Assembly: GCA_037176705.1 (NCBI GenBank)
Contig: CM073886.1
Span: forward strand, 126,076,001 to 126,140,000
Origin: Molossus alvarezi
Taxonomy: Eukaryota > Chordata > Mammalia > Chiroptera > Molossidae
Reading direction: 5' to 3'
Length of the DNA stretch: 64,000 nucleotides
In this document: one piece after another, positions 1-11,207 of the stretch
Numbering within the stretch: the stretch's first letter is position 1
Layout: each line of letters starts with the position of its first letter
Program-made: the position numbers and the translations under genes
Notes under the pieces: generated by a model
The model's input: only the letters and a program-made list of their open reading frames with translations
The model's database searches: none
What the model was told of the DNA's origin: nothing

Positions 1-215
1 TGAGGTGATATCTCACTGTGGTTTTAATTTTTCTTATCTGATGATTAGTGACGTTGAGCATCTTTTCATATGTCTATTGGCCATCTTGATGTCCTCTTTG
101 GAGAAGTGTCTATGTAGATCCTTTGCTCATTCTTTAATTGGATTGTTTGTTTGTTTTTGGTGTTGAGTTGGCTTTCCTAAAATTTTATGAAAAGCTTTGG
201 TAACAGCTAGTTCTT
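1..215 (-). mobile_element. L1 ORF2 C-terminal fragment, reverse strand
   Basis: Read on the reverse strand, this encodes the L1 ORF2 segment resembling [18 protein letters not shown] followed by a [14 protein letters not shown] stretch. The same part of ORF2 recurs at 48.6-48.8 kb (reverse) and 63.7-63.9 kb (forward). The fragment enters from outside the window, so its 3' side is missing here. Its right edge near 185-215 is blurred by AT-rich sequence. It is a dead 5'-truncated retrotransposon. Confidence 0.85.
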
Positions 216-413
216 GTCTATTAGCGACTTTTAGCTATTGAATTACCTAACTTAATATTATTTATTATATTATAAATAAATATAAATGTTATTATTTATA
301 TGTTGTTTATTATTATTGAATTAAAAGTAGCAAATGAATATAGAAAAACTTAAAAACAGTTCATCATATTTGATTTGATAATTCATTTTTTTTAAAAGGT
401 TTGTGACTTTATA

Positions 414-455
414 TTGTGTGTGTGTGTGTTTGTGTGTGTGTGTGCACGCGCACGC
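414..455. repeat. (GT)n microsatellite
   Basis: Interrupted GT tract ending in GCACGCGCACGC, an alternating purine-pyrimidine run. Confidence 0.9.
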
Positions 456-493
456 TTGGATAAGAAAGTAGTTTCTGATTTGTGTAAAGGAGT

Positions 494-522
494 TAACTAT
501 CAACTAACTAACTAACTAACTA
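494..522. repeat. (AACT)n tetranucleotide repeat
   Basis: About five near-perfect copies of AACT. Confidence 0.85.
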
Positions 523-1242
523 TTTCATAGTGTGGTACAAAGATCATAGCATTCTGAAAAGATCCCCATGAGGTCTCTACCATTTGAACAAATTTGAGAA
601 CCATTAAAATAGTTTGTAAATTATGAAAAATCTGAAGAAACTAGCTAGTTTTATTCATGGTGTCAAAATGACTAGACTTTTGTCTATAGGCACAATACAT
701 TTAATTTCAAACAATATACATTTCTTTATGAAATTATTGTATAACGAAGGGAATTTCTCCAGGAGACTCAATGTGCAAACATGATTTTTATTATTTTAAT
801 GAATTACAAAGACCACTGAAGATGAAATTCTAGATTTTCAAGGGCCTCATTAAATGCTATTGTATGGAATAAAGGTTTCTGTAACAATAAAAAATTATTA
901 GACATAATTTTCACTCGCTAGTAAAAAAACAGAACCATATTAATGTATTTCCCCCAAGCATGTGCTTTTTAGTTCTGTCTATGAATCAATAGTTTTGTTT
1001 AAAACTTCGTGTCTATTGACGGGTTTCTGACAAGCTGGCTCCCTGCATCGGCCATGCCAGGAAGCATCTCCTTCCCACCGCATTAGCGTGTCTGTCCAGT
1101 TGACTAAGTGTATTAGCTACATACCTACAGCTTTATATTGAAGATGAGGATGATATGAAATCACTTAGGAAAAGGCTTGCTATGGAATTTATGGAAAAAT
1201 CCTAAGTGTTTTAGTTTTCACTTTCTCATGAAATCTGGGTGA

Positions 1243-1321
1243 ATTATTTATTTATTTATTTAAAATCCTCACCCGAGGATATTTTTCCATTTATTTTCAA
1301 ACAGAGAGGGAGGGAGGGAGG

Positions 1322-1367
<46 letters not shown>

Positions 1368-1449
1368 TCAATGTGAAAGTGGAATCCAAACTGCAACTCT
1401 TTGGTCTGCAGGCCAACCCTCTAACCACTGAGCCAAACTGGCCAGGGCC
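1243..1449 (-). mobile_element. VES-type SINE, internally deleted
   Basis: Reverse-strand SINE. It starts with an A/T-rich tail, then TCCTCACCCGAGGATATTTT, a long GGGA/GA tract (about 1306-1362) and AAACATCAATGTGAAAG. It ends at CACTGAGCCAAACTGGCCAGGG. The middle of the element, including the B-box region, is deleted compared with the copy at 55.3 kb. No clear TSD was seen. Confidence 0.88.
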
Positions 1450-3011
1450 AATAGTCTTCTTATTTAAATAACAGGTGCAGTTTTTAAAAAAACAATAACA
1501 ACAACAACAAAAAACCAATATAGATAAGAGATGGCTTCACACGAATCTTTCATTTCTCCCCAGCTTCTATTAATGCTCACGTTTCACACATGAGAACTTT
1601 GAAGAAGTTGGTTTCTTTGGGGTAAAACACATTGACAGGCCCAGTCTTAACAGTACAGCGGGACAACTGTGTAAGCACCTGTATGAGACCGCGCTGCCCC
1701 AGCCCCTGCAGGTGCTCTTCTCAGGGCTGTGTGTGGCCCGAGCTCACTGCCCCTCTACATCCTATCCCCACTGTTCGGTTCGTGTGTTCTTGGACTCATT
1801 AAATATTATGATGGAGTTTGTCACTTTGGTGTCTGTTGTCTTTCCCCACCCAATGGCTGTGCACAGGACAGTTCATCTCTTTAAAGGCAAACAGAAAGCT
1901 AACAAATTAGCATGAGAAAAGATGAAAAAGAAGGGTTTTGTTGTTGTTGCTGTTTTTCTTTCCTAACGGAAGTAAAAGTAATTCCCTTGACAAGATTGGT
2001 GACCTGTCAAGGCCCCGCCTCACCCCCCGGTGGAGTTAGTCTCTGGGGGTGGTGGTTAGGGGGGAGGGGAGGGCTCATCTCCCCCAGTTGCTGCTAGGAG
2101 TGGAGTTCTTGCAATATCCTGAGAAAAGGAATTTTCTGAGACTCGCACGGGAGAATGAGATATACTAGAAAGCATTATTTCCATGGAATTACATGCCTGG
2201 ATGGCCAGAGTCCCACTTCCCTTGGTCCAGTCTATCGTGTGTGGGGTCCGAATGACCGTGTCTCATACAGGTGAACGCATGAGAACCAAGAGAGGGAACC
2301 CGAGTAACAAGAGTCCCAAGAGCGAGAATTCCTTTGTTTAGGGGATTATATATTCCCAATGTTCAGGAGCTTGCAGTGGCCACACCCATTCTGCCATCCA
2401 TCCCTGTCCCCAGGTTTTGATTAACAGGGAAATAAATGTCTTCTCTAGTCACCCCAACTTTACTGGGCGTACATCTATCTTCCCTTTGTTGGATCTCTGG
2501 AGAATGCGAAATTGCAGCTTCCTGATGAAGCTGCCCAAGTGACATGCCTACAATGTCGGGCCTTCCCCCTTTGCCCCTTCCCTAGTATTAATAGCTAGCT
2601 AATTACAACGGGTGGGTGTTTGCGCTGGCCCCCCAGCTTCCGGGCATAAGGGAGGAGGGTGCTGCCCGCCACCTTGTGGGCAGGTGAGGCCATGACGAGT
2701 TTTGGAAAATGCATGCTATGTGCAGAAATGATGTGTCATTCTTTCCCTTTATTTTCTGGGGTATATAGCCTGAGAATGGATATGGAAAATTTGGTTGGGG
2801 GTGTAGTACTCTCCTGGCCTCAAAAAAAACCATCTGCCTCGGAGAAGGGAAAGTCCCTGTTTCTTATTGGTAAAGAGCTGTGTGTCACTGGCCGATGTCA
2901 GTGAAAGGTCTTCCCTTCTAGGTAGATAGGGACTCTGTAAAGCATTGGTAGGCTATGAATTTCTGTTTTGTTGGTTTGTTTTTCCAATTAGCTCTATTCA
3001 TAAAAAATTTT
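1450..3011. other. Unique sequence, no gene seen
   Basis: Mixed-composition sequence with a CTCF-like motif at 2666-2679. A few 60-80 codon frames occur on both strands without family features. I recognise no repeat here, though an old LTR at 2.56-2.9 kb is possible. Confidence 0.4.
2666..2679 (-). promoter_or_regulatory. CTCF-core-like motif in unique sequence
   Basis: CCGCCACCTTGTGG matches the reverse complement of the CTCF core consensus (CCASYAGRKGGCRS) at 13 of 14 positions. It lies outside any SINE. Binding is inferred from the motif only; chance matches occur. Confidence 0.35.
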
Positions 3012-3024
3012 CCCTAACCCTAAC
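3012..3024. repeat. Short telomere-like repeat
   Basis: CCCTAACCCTAAC, just over two telomeric units, two bases before the left TSD of the next SINE. It is too short to indicate a telomere fusion. Confidence 0.6.
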
Positions 3025-3025
3025 A

Positions 3026-3274
3026 ATGGATAATTGACTTAAACAAATTTTTTTCTTTATTGGTTTTTAGAGAGAAAGGAAGGGAGAAGGAAAGAGAGAT
3101 AGAAGCATGGATGCGAGAGAACATTAATTGGCCGCCTCCTGCATGCCTCCCATTGGGGATCTGGCCCACAACCTGGGCATGTGCCCTGACCGGGAATCGA
3201 ACTGGTGACCTCTTGGTGCATGGGCCGATGCTCAACCACTGAGCCACCCCAACCGGGCATGGATAATTGACTTA
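3026..3274 (-). mobile_element. VES-like SINE (TTTATTG-tail subtype) with perfect TSD
   Basis: The SINE body (3042-3258) lies on the reverse strand between perfect 16-bp duplications ATGGATAATTGACTTA at 3026-3041 and 3259-3274. It reads TTTATTGGTTTTTAGAGAGA, a GA-rich body, GGCCGCCTCCTGCATGCC, CCGGGAATCGAACTGGTGAC (B-box side), and ends AACCACTGAGCCACCCCAACCGGGC. This subtype ends in TTTATTG rather than the TCCTCACCC segment of the other VES copies. Confidence 0.95.
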
Positions 3275-3499
3275 ATTGACTTAACGTGTTCATGTCTCTG
3301 TAGAGGCTGAGTGGGAGCTTAGAACACGTTGTTAGGAGCTGCGGGTCGCCTCTGGGCTGCAGCACCCACAGCCCTCACTCTGGCTGTCAGGTGACCAGCA
3401 TGTGCCCACAGGGGACGCTTATTAGCCTGGGTGCCGGCCAGGATGGTGCACAGCCCAGCCAGCAGCTGGTGGCCATTCATTCGTGTGAGGAAGGAGGGG

Positions 3500-3925
3500 A
3501 GCGTTGTTGTCCAAAGCTGCTGGGGTTTGGCTCCGTTGCGAGAGCCCAGCCGTCCGCGGACGGATTCCAAGGCTGGGAGGGAAGGACGCAGGCGCTCCTG
3601 GCCCACGGACGTCTCCGACGCGGTCGGGCACTCGGGCACCCATGGAGAGGCCTGTCCCTTCTCTGGTCGTTCACGTGTCCCTCCGCAGGCCGCAGACGTC
3701 TCCTCGGCAACGCTGCTTCCGCCTGTGACGTGCCCGGACCGGCTCTTTGTGCGCACAGCTCCCCAGACGCTCCCCCCAGACGCTCCCCCGCCCTGCGAAG
3801 TCGCCCTGGAGGCGGGAGGGGGGAAGACAGCGGCGAACACGTGCGGCCTCTGATGCCCGTCCTTTCGGCTCCCCCCGCGAGGCCCCTCGCTTCTCAGTGT
3901 GCCGTGGCCGGCTGTGTCGCATGGG
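3500..3925. promoter_or_regulatory. CpG island without a recognised gene
   Basis: I count roughly 46 CpGs in about 425 bp at clearly elevated GC, giving an observed/expected near 1, against strong CpG depletion elsewhere. It includes CCGTCCGCGGACGG and TCCGACGCGG. Several frames are open on both strands here (up to 235 codons on the reverse strand, 3319-4026). This is expected where stop codons are rare and is not evidence of a protein. It could be a promoter or first exon of an unseen transcript, or an orphan CpG island. Confidence 0.65.
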
Positions 3926-4021
3926 TGCTTTGGAAGGGATTGCATGTGACAGGTTTCTGAGTTGTATGATTGATGAGTAGTTGCTTCTGCCTCTCCATTA
4001 ATTAATGACATGATGGAATCA

Positions 4022-4345
4022 TTCATTTGTTCACTAGATGGTTTATTGAAAGCTTTCTGTGTGCCAGGGGCTAAGCCTGGAGCTGTGGGTTCACTGATGG
4101 ATAAATTATAGACCGTGTCCTAAAGAACCTCAGTTTTGGGGGAGACAGACCAGGAAGTGATAAAGGGCAGTAGAATGTAATAAGGGCTATAAAGGCCTTT
4201 ATAGAGGAAGTGGTCAGCTTGAATAATTGTTAATTGTGGGGGTGTGGAGGTGAGGAACACATCACAGAGGCGGTGGTTTTTAACTAAATCTTGAAGTTAT
4301 GATGAGCAGCTGGGAGAACAAGCATTAAGTTTAACACGTGTCAGT
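4022..4345 (+). mobile_element. Ancient LINE-type 3' region fragment
   Basis: Contains CATTTGTTCACTAG, TTTATTGAAAGC, TGTGTGCCAGGGGC, GGGGGAGACAGACCAGGAAG and GAGGCGGTGGTTTTTAACT. This is the word order of a mammal-wide LINE 3' region that I associate with old L1M-type elements. The same family recurs at 9.0-10.2 and 11.9-13.3 kb. The exact family name is uncertain. Confidence 0.6.
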
Positions 4346-4884
4346 ACTGGCAAAACAACACAGCTTAATTCCTCAAAATCCTCAAATTCTGAAAATTGAG
4401 TAAAATATAGATGTTTTTAAGAAAAACATTCTTGGGAACCTCCAGTTTTTACTTGAATTACCTCTATTGTAATATTTCTAAAATATATATTAAAATTTGT
4501 AATAAATTACTACAGTTATAGCTCTTTTACTGCTTAAAATCAAAGCAAATTTATAGTATGTCATACTTAAATAAAAAGTTTTTAAAAATTCTACACAAAT
4601 TTGGAAGGTTCTATATGAATTCATTAAGATGCAATAAATAATCATGTTTCATGTTCCAGTCGAGTTTAAATTTATTTTTACTAACAGTCTTTACCCCAAT
4701 TTACCACAGGAAACTCCAAATCAAATATACAAACTAATTGAATGTGACAAATGTTGTTTTAATTAATGGCTAAAGTTGAGTTTAATGGTATAAAAATGTG
4801 CTAGAATATTTTCTGTTTTGTTTATGATTAATGTGATGACTTAAATTTTGCTTATGATGGAACATCTTCTGAGTCATTGTTATT
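4346..4884. other. AT-rich unique sequence
   Basis: Strongly AT-rich, with no frame, repeat or motif that I recognise. Confidence 0.5.
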
Positions 4885-5128
4885 TACACTGTTGATATAT
4901 TTTTATATGGTTTTTAAATTGATTTTTTAGAAAGAGAGGAAGGCAGAGATAAATATTGATGTGAGAGAGAAACATCAATCAGCTGTCTCCTGCACACTCC
5001 CTACCGGAGATCGGGCCTGCAACCCGGGCATGTGCCCTGATCTGGAATTGAACCGAGACCTCTCAGTCCATGGGATGATGCTCAATCTACTGAGCCACAC
5101 CAGTCGATACACTGTTGATACATTTTTA
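4885..5128 (-). mobile_element. VES-like SINE (TTTATTG-tail subtype)
   Basis: The body (about 4906-5107) is flanked by 21-bp duplications starting TACACTGTTGATA at 4885-4905 and 5108-5128, with one mismatch. It contains AATTGATTTTTTAGAAAGAG, CAGCTGTCTCCTGCACACTC, GGGCATGTGCCCTGA, and ends ACTGAGCCACACCAG. The CTCF-like core present in related copies is degraded here (CACTCCCTACCGG). Confidence 0.93.
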
Positions 5129-5327
5129 AACAGTAACCGGTTTTTAAACTACTCTTAGATTATTTTAATGAACCAATCAATTAAGTGGTTGTGCTCCAAA
5201 TTACAAAACTGAAAAAGTTTAACAATCTGTTAACAAAATATTCTTCATATTCCTAACTACAGTTACTGCTAATGAATGGTTTCAATTTGGTACCTATAAA
5301 GAATCAGTATAGTGTATCTATTCTCAG

Positions 5328-5361
<34 letters not shown>

Positions 5362-6025
5362 TATGAATTAAGGTCATATTATGAATTAAGGGACTATAAG
5401 GTCAGTCCCTTTGAGTAGTGCTTGATTATGCTACTGTGTCTTCTCTCACCATTCAAGTCTCCTTCTTCTTGCTATATTCTACTCATCACTAGTTAAAATA
5501 CTCTGAAAACACTGTTCCACATTTGCCATTTGTTAAATACTCATTAGCACATGAAGGTTGTCTCTGTTCTTTACCCATGACTAAGCCGCCCATTAGGTAA
5601 CACGTTATTCTGTTGCATTTTTGGTCCATCATGGCAGATGGGAGCCTAAATTTAGGAAATAATAAGCAGAACTCTTACTCAATGAAAATGTCTTCCAAAT
5701 GTAAATTATCACTGCAAAAGAAAAGTGTAGCTTTTATATCTTGGAATACACTTCATTCTGAGTACAAGGTCAGATATGAAGTGTTCATTGTCGTTTTCAC
5801 ATTGGGACAATGTCTACTATTGAAAGACTTCTTGGGGCTAAAATTCCAATCATGTAAATTAAGTATTTGGTCACACTGGTAGCTTTGTCTCTTTGTCCTT
5901 TATTGCTAAGCAACCAAAGAAAGTGGTTAGGTAACCTGAATAATATGGTATAAACCTGCATGACTGTATTTTAATTATGTCTGGGGAATTACACATGTGA
6001 ACAAAATAATTATGGTTACAATTTA
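5129..6025. other. Unique sequence, no gene seen
   Basis: Mostly AT-rich. An 89-codon frame at 5613-5882 has no recognisable features and is probably chance. Confidence 0.45.
5329..5358. repeat. (CA)n microsatellite
   Basis: About 14 uninterrupted CA units. Confidence 0.95.
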
Positions 6026-6096
6026 ATTAGCACATCACATATGCCAGAAACTTTACATGCATTATTTTATTTAACCCTGACTTGATTATGAAGGTC
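6026..6096 (-). mobile_element. MIR SINE fragment
   Basis: ATGCCAGAAACTTTACATGC followed by ATTATTTTATTTAACCCTGA is the reverse strand of the MIR segment TCAGGATTAAATGAGTTAATACATGTAAAG, with normal divergence for this old family. Confidence 0.65.
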
Positions 6097-7576
6097 AAAT
6101 ACCAGACCAACACCTTGGCAGCTATTGTATGTTCAACACATTTAACAAGGCTTAGGAATCCCGGTGAACCGATGCAGAGGATGCAACCGGGGGCCCTCAT
6201 TTTCCCGGCTGCTGGGCGGTTGGCTGCGGACAGCTCGTTGCTGAGCCCTGTCAAGGCTTGCTGCAGGCAGATGTGTTGCCCAAAGTTCCATCCCCTTCCT
6301 GCGAGTATCCAGTGATTCATGGAAGGAGCTTTACAAGGCCTCCTCTCCCCGGGAGCAGTCTGCAGAGCCGGGCCAGCTCCGTCCAGAGCGCTGCCCGGAC
6401 CCAGTGAGGCCTGTGTTCGCCGCACCACAGGCCACCTCTTTCTCACAGCAGAGCTCTCAGGTGAGGCTGCGCAGCCGGGCACACTGCTGCCCTCCCTGCC
6501 CAGGACTTTCCCCACTTCAAGGGTCATTCAGTTCTCGTGTCAGTGGTGCTGAAATGGAGAAACCTGGGCTCAAACCCACAGGTGTCGCTCCCGTTAGCCT
6601 CCCCCAGTAAACCTCGCAGAGCATCAGACTCGAAGAATCAGGTGGAAGCCGACCGATGTCTGGGACCTGGGACGCAATTCCAGGGCCTCAGTTAGGGTTT
6701 TTGTTTATGGCATCACTGGCATCCTGAGTTCGAGGCACACTTAGCTGGTAAGAAAGGACTTTTACTATTGTAGTACATATTGGTACTTCCTGGAAGCTAA
6801 TCAAAATAAGCCAGGAAGAGAATTGATCAGAAAGTAATGATCCATGTCAAGGCTCTGAAACCCGAGGACACACTCTGCTCAGGACTGGGGGGGAGGGGGA
6901 GTGTTTTAAACACCTTCTACCCCTTAAATGCAGTCAAATAACATAAAGAAGGACCCATGGGAGAAAAGACTCTTCACTGTCCATGAAACTAGCAGCTACA
7001 GTAACTCCTCAGTCCAGGCGGCAGAGAATTTGTGCCAAAGCCAAGGAGAGGGTGCCAGGGGCGGGCCATCTCTTTTCGGCTCGTTCCGCGCCAGGAGCAG
7101 GTGCGGTGTCGGCTCCGAAGAGGCCAACCGAAGATCCCCTCTTCGGAATGGCGAAGTCTGAGGCTGCGTGTGGGCCGTACGACAAACTCTGGACCATCCC
7201 ACATTGCAGAGTGACACATGACAGACCGAGGATGAGGTCAACAACTCAACTTGCAAAAAGCAGGAGGCCAAACGGTTAGCGGAGAGGAAAGACTGGTAGC
7301 GGCCGACCTCACAGCGTCAGTTGAAGCTAAAAGAACACGTTAGAGCAATCACTACAACTGCCCCTCTCCTCCAAAGAGAAAAACAAAACCCTGTGGCCCA
7401 GGGGTGACCACAGTAAGCCAGGAGGACTTCGTGCTCATCCTGGGTGTGCATGTTCCTACTATGTCGATTGCTGAGGACACAGAGCGGGAGGCGTCCAGGG
7501 CAGGATCGTCCAGCAGACTGGAGAGAAGGTTTGAGGTGTGTACCCACATTTCAGCTGCCTGCTCTCTTGTTTCATG
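6097..7576. other. Unique, partly GC-rich sequence
   Basis: Unique sequence with a CpG-enriched part at about 7010-7300. Frames of 60-166 codons occur on both strands and overlap each other; I recognise none. A reading frame from ATG 7149 begins MAKSEAACGPYDKLW; it stops after 43 codons and I do not recognise it. Confidence 0.4.
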
Positions 7577-7835
7577 CTCCCTTTCTTTCTTTTTTTTTAT
7601 TATTATTATTTTTTACTTTTTTAAAAATTGCTTTTATAGATAGAGGAAGGGAGAGGGAGAGAGATAGAAACATCAATGAGAGAGAATATCAATTGGCCAC
7701 CTCCTGCGTGCCCCGCATTGGGGATTTGGCCCACAACCTGGGCATGTGCCCTGACCGGGAATGGAACTGGTGACCTTTTGGTGCATGGGTCGATGCTCAA
7801 TCACTGAGCCACACCGGCTGGGCTCCCCTTCTTTC
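7577..7835 (-). mobile_element. VES-like SINE (TTTATTG-tail subtype)
   Basis: The body (7590-7822) lies between CTCCCTTTCTTTC (7577-7589) and CTCCCCTTCTTTC (7823-7835), a 13-bp TSD with one mismatch. It contains TTTTATAGATAGAGGAAGGG, GGCCACCTCCTGCGTGCC, CCGGGAATGGAACTGGTGAC and the terminal ACTGAGCCACACCGGCTGGG. Confidence 0.94.
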
Positions 7836-8159
7836 CAATATTCGTTTTTTTATGTAACCAAGAAAGAAAGAATAGCTTCCATTAAAAAATTAGTAATAAT
7901 CAGAGATTAACTAAACCATGAAAGCAACATTGTAAATAAGGCAAAGAGCCAAATATTTTTCTTTATAACGTTTTCCTTTTAATTCAGGAATGGAAACCTT
8001 TCCCGAGAACTCTCAGCTACTCTTATTGGCCGGAGAAGGGTCACATGTCCACTTCTCCGTAAGGAGAGCTGCGAAGTCAAATATTTTACTTTAGATCTCC
8101 ATACCGATGGAAGGCAAGGGAGAAGGGGTTAGAACACATGGACGCTGCCATACAAATGC

Positions 8160-8380
8160 AAACAAGACGTGGCTGGGGTCACGTCCCCACTTTGTCATGT
8201 GCTAGCTTTGTGGGGTTGGACAAGTTACTTAACCTCTCTGTGTCTCGGTTTCCCCATCTCTAAAATAAGGATGATGATAGTAAAAGTACCTACTTCAGAG
8301 GGTTGTTGTCAGGATTAAATGAATTATTGCAGAGAAAGCACTGAAAACTACACCTGGCATGTGTTGTTATCGTTATCTGT
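8160..8380 (+). mobile_element. MIR SINE
   Basis: Clear forward MIR core: GACAAGTTACTTAACCTCTC, TGTGTCTCGGTTTCCCCATC, AGGGTTGTTGTCAGGATTAA, and CACCTGGCATGTG near the 3' end. Nearly full-length and diverged, as usual for MIR. Confidence 0.9.
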
Positions 8381-8999
8381 GTTCTAAGGAACTCTTTGGC
8401 ATTAAAATATTATGATTCCATAAATAACTACTTGATGATAAAAGGTAGGATTTACAAGAATTATAAATAATTTAGGTTTGCAGTTAGATCATCTTCAGCT
8501 TAAAAAAATATCAAAATGTTTACTTCTCACAGAGGTGAACCCATGCCAGTAAATACTTTCATTGGCTTAAAAGTGTTTTTATTAGAAAAGAAATATGACT
8601 TGTGAATTGGATGAACTCTTGAGCAAGGAGACTAGTGAACATTGAGTGATTATAAGGATTTAACTTTACTTTTAAAACATCTGGAAAGAATCTCTTAAGG
8701 GGGTTGTTCTACCTTATTTTCCTTCAAGTTTATAAACTATATTTAAGCTTTCTTAAGCAAACAGCAGTGTGTCCTGAGGGGATTGTCACAGCTTCCTTCC
8801 CCATCAGCCAAAGTTAACTCACCATGAACCACAAATTTATGAAGACTCTCTTTGTCCCAAGACCCAAAACTAAGGTTTATCCTAAAGAAAGAAGTCAACT
8901 AATAACTAGAGAGGCAAGTTCATTCTAGATGAGAACTTACGACTGAAATGAAGGCTCATATCTGGGTTAAAAATTTATCTTTCCAAGTGTTTATGGTTC
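8381..8999. other. AT-rich unique sequence
   Basis: No gene or recognised repeat was found. Confidence 0.45.
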
Positions 9000-10235
9000 A
9001 GTGAGAGAAGGTAATTCAGTTATAATAAAATACAGCTGTTAAAGTCTTAAGAGAAAATAGAGGAATGTTGGTAGCCATGCTTTGAGGAGGACAAATGACA
9101 CACTATGGGATGATCAAAGAAGGTCTTAAGAAGATGTATTTAAACTTGTCATTAATGGATCAGTTGGTTTTGGAGAGGTAATGCTGGGAGAAAGGGTGTT
9201 GATAGCAGAGGGAAGAAGGAACAGGCACGGGAAGGAAACTGTAGGACAACTATTGTCCTAGACACTGGGAACAGAGAGAGTCATGGGAACAGTCCTCCCA
9301 GAGAGATTACCTCTCAGTAGGAAAGACCGAAACCAAGTGAGAAGACCATTGAATACGGAAACAGCATGAGGTCTGTGCAGCAAAGAGGGTAGGGTGTGAG
9401 AAGGGGGTGACCGGGGCAAGTCTAAGCCGTGCAGAGGGGGAAGTGGCGGTTTCCTGCAGGGTTCTCAACACATAAGCCTTTCTGAGGAGGTGGCACATGA
9501 GAAAAGACCCGCAGGAATTGGAAACGGAAGCTCTGGACTTCCCAGGTGAAGGGAACAGCAAGGATAAAAGCTTTGCTATGAGAAAAGCAGGGATACCCGC
9601 GGTGCTGGCACACAGTGGATGAGAAGCACGGTAGAAGGGGAGGGAGGGAGGGAGGCAGGATCCAGACCATCCAACGCCAGGGGAGCCTAGGTAGGAGGAT
9701 GGATTTTATTCTAAGTGCAATGGGAAACTGCTGAGGAATTTGAAGAAGAAAGCAGTGTGATCTGACTTTCATCAGTAATGATAATATAAGTCACACTGCC
9801 TACCCGTGGAACGGACAGCAGTGGGTAAGAATGGTAGCAGGGGGCAGTTGCAAGAGACAGTGCTGCACCGATCTAGCTTCCACGTGTAGCAGGTGCCGTC
9901 CAGTCACCGATCACATCTGGTAGGTCCCTGCTGTGCTGGATGTTAACCATTGCATTTCTACATCAAGGGCAGTCACGAGAGGGCTTGCAGGAGGGCTCCA
10001 AGTGGCTGGCGGGGACACCTGGCGAGCTCTGTGCAATGCTCAGTGCAGTGGCTAACAGGCTCTATAACAGCTGGTCAGGAGTGGTGCAGTGTTTTAGCGA
10101 CCAGCACAGGTGTCCATGGCGTCCTGCCCATCAGCCTTGGTCTTGGGTGGAGGTTATGGAGATGGTGATAAGTGGTCAGACTCCGGATTTATTTTGAAGA
10201 CAGAAATTATAAATAGGCTTGCTGGTGAATGTTGT
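9000..10235 (+). mobile_element. Ancient LINE-type 3' region, long diverged copy
   Basis: Ordered landmarks of the old repeat are visible: GAGAAAAGACCCGCAGGAAT, GGGAACAGCAAGGATAAAAG, GGATTTTATTCTAAGTGCAA TGGGAAACTGC, GTGTGATCTGACTTTCATCA, and from 10140 GGTGATAAGTGGTCAGACTC CGGATTTATTTTGAAGACAG. About 250 bp in the middle is poorly matched. Same family and orientation as 11875-13300. Family label (old L1M-type) is tentative; its repetitive origin is firmer. Confidence 0.65.
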
Positions 10236-10509
10236 AAATAGGATCTATTCCTTATAAAGGTAAGTGTGATAAGACTTGGTGCTTAACAATTATTGTAAAT
10301 CCTTCTAAAGTGTATTGCTTCACTTGACAGTCTCAATAAAGAAAATAATTTTAAAAGTAATTTTCCCTTGCTGATCTGAAATCCTACAGAGCTTCCAGAT
10401 TATTCTCATTGGACAATCATGTAGGGGGACAAGATATGAGATAATAAAATAAATGGCGATTGACTCAAGGACAAAAACAAAAACATTATTTTAACTAAGT
10501 TTGGGTTGT

Positions 10510-10578
10510 TGACTCAGTCTCTCTTGCTGAGTCGTGTTCTCTTTAAGTCAAATTCAGGAAGGAACTTCGCTTCCTGAA
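10510..10578. promoter_or_regulatory. AP-1-like pair plus ETS-like hairpin
   Basis: TGACTCA (10510-10516) is a perfect AP-1 site. CTGAGTC at 10527-10533 pairs with GACTCAG at 10511-10517, making a 7-bp inverted repeat. Twenty bases on, TTCAGGAAG (10553-10561) and CTTCCTGAA (10570-10578) form a 9-bp perfect inverted repeat with an 8-base loop and carry GGAA/TTCC ETS cores. Function is inferred from motifs only. Confidence 0.35.
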
Positions 10579-11145
10579 GGCCCCTGCTCATTATTTCCCG
10601 GCTAAAAGACAGAATTTGAACTCTTGAGTGTAAAGACTTTTAAAATGGTAGTACTAGTCTTCCAGTATTTCCTAGCTTTAAACAAACCACCGTTTTTAAA
10701 AGGATTTCCCATCTCTTCCTTGATGTAATGCACATTTTCACATTGCACCCGAGTGTATACCAGACCCTGGCGGTGGGCTCAGAGGATATAAATCAATGTG
10801 TAGGTGAGACTGAACTGCTCAGAGCTTCATAAAGAAACTATTTTCCAAGCTGGGCTAGGAACTTGGAAGGCACTTTTAAACAAACTCTCTTCCTTCAGAC
10901 TTTCCCGCCATTTTAATTTTACCACGTTCTTCCTTGATTTCCTTGGCAATATTAGATCATGAGAGAAGGACACTAGGCCGTGATGAGTAATTCCATCTCA
11001 AACGAGGCACGGAGTCTGTCTGGCTTCTGGGCTTGAGAGAACTCTGCGTTCAGAAGCAGATCTTGTGTTCCACGTAGCTGGCACTTAGGAGAAGCCACAT
11101 CACCAGCTTTATTGCTGTCAATGGCTTTAGAGGTCAGTGTTTGCA

Positions 11146-11207
11146 TGAATTTGAAAACATAAAGCCTGGCCAATGTGTTCACGTGAATTTGAAAACATAA
11201 AGCCTGG
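11146..11207. repeat. 24-bp perfect duplication, 38-bp period
   Basis: The 24-bp unit, beginning TGAATTTGAAAACATAAAGC, occurs at 11146-11169 and 11184-11207. A small local duplication. Confidence 0.9.

Larger units (their letters stand above)
216..1242. other. AT-rich unique sequence, no gene seen
   Basis: AT-rich sequence with two short tandem repeats listed separately. No exon-like frame or recognisable repeat was found. Confidence 0.5.

Noticed and set aside
3319..4026. 235-codon reverse frame, longest in the window, with several overlapping forward frames
   Set aside because: It covers the CpG island, where stop codons are rare on both strands. At least five frames are open at once, and none shows a domain, signal peptide or sensible splice context.
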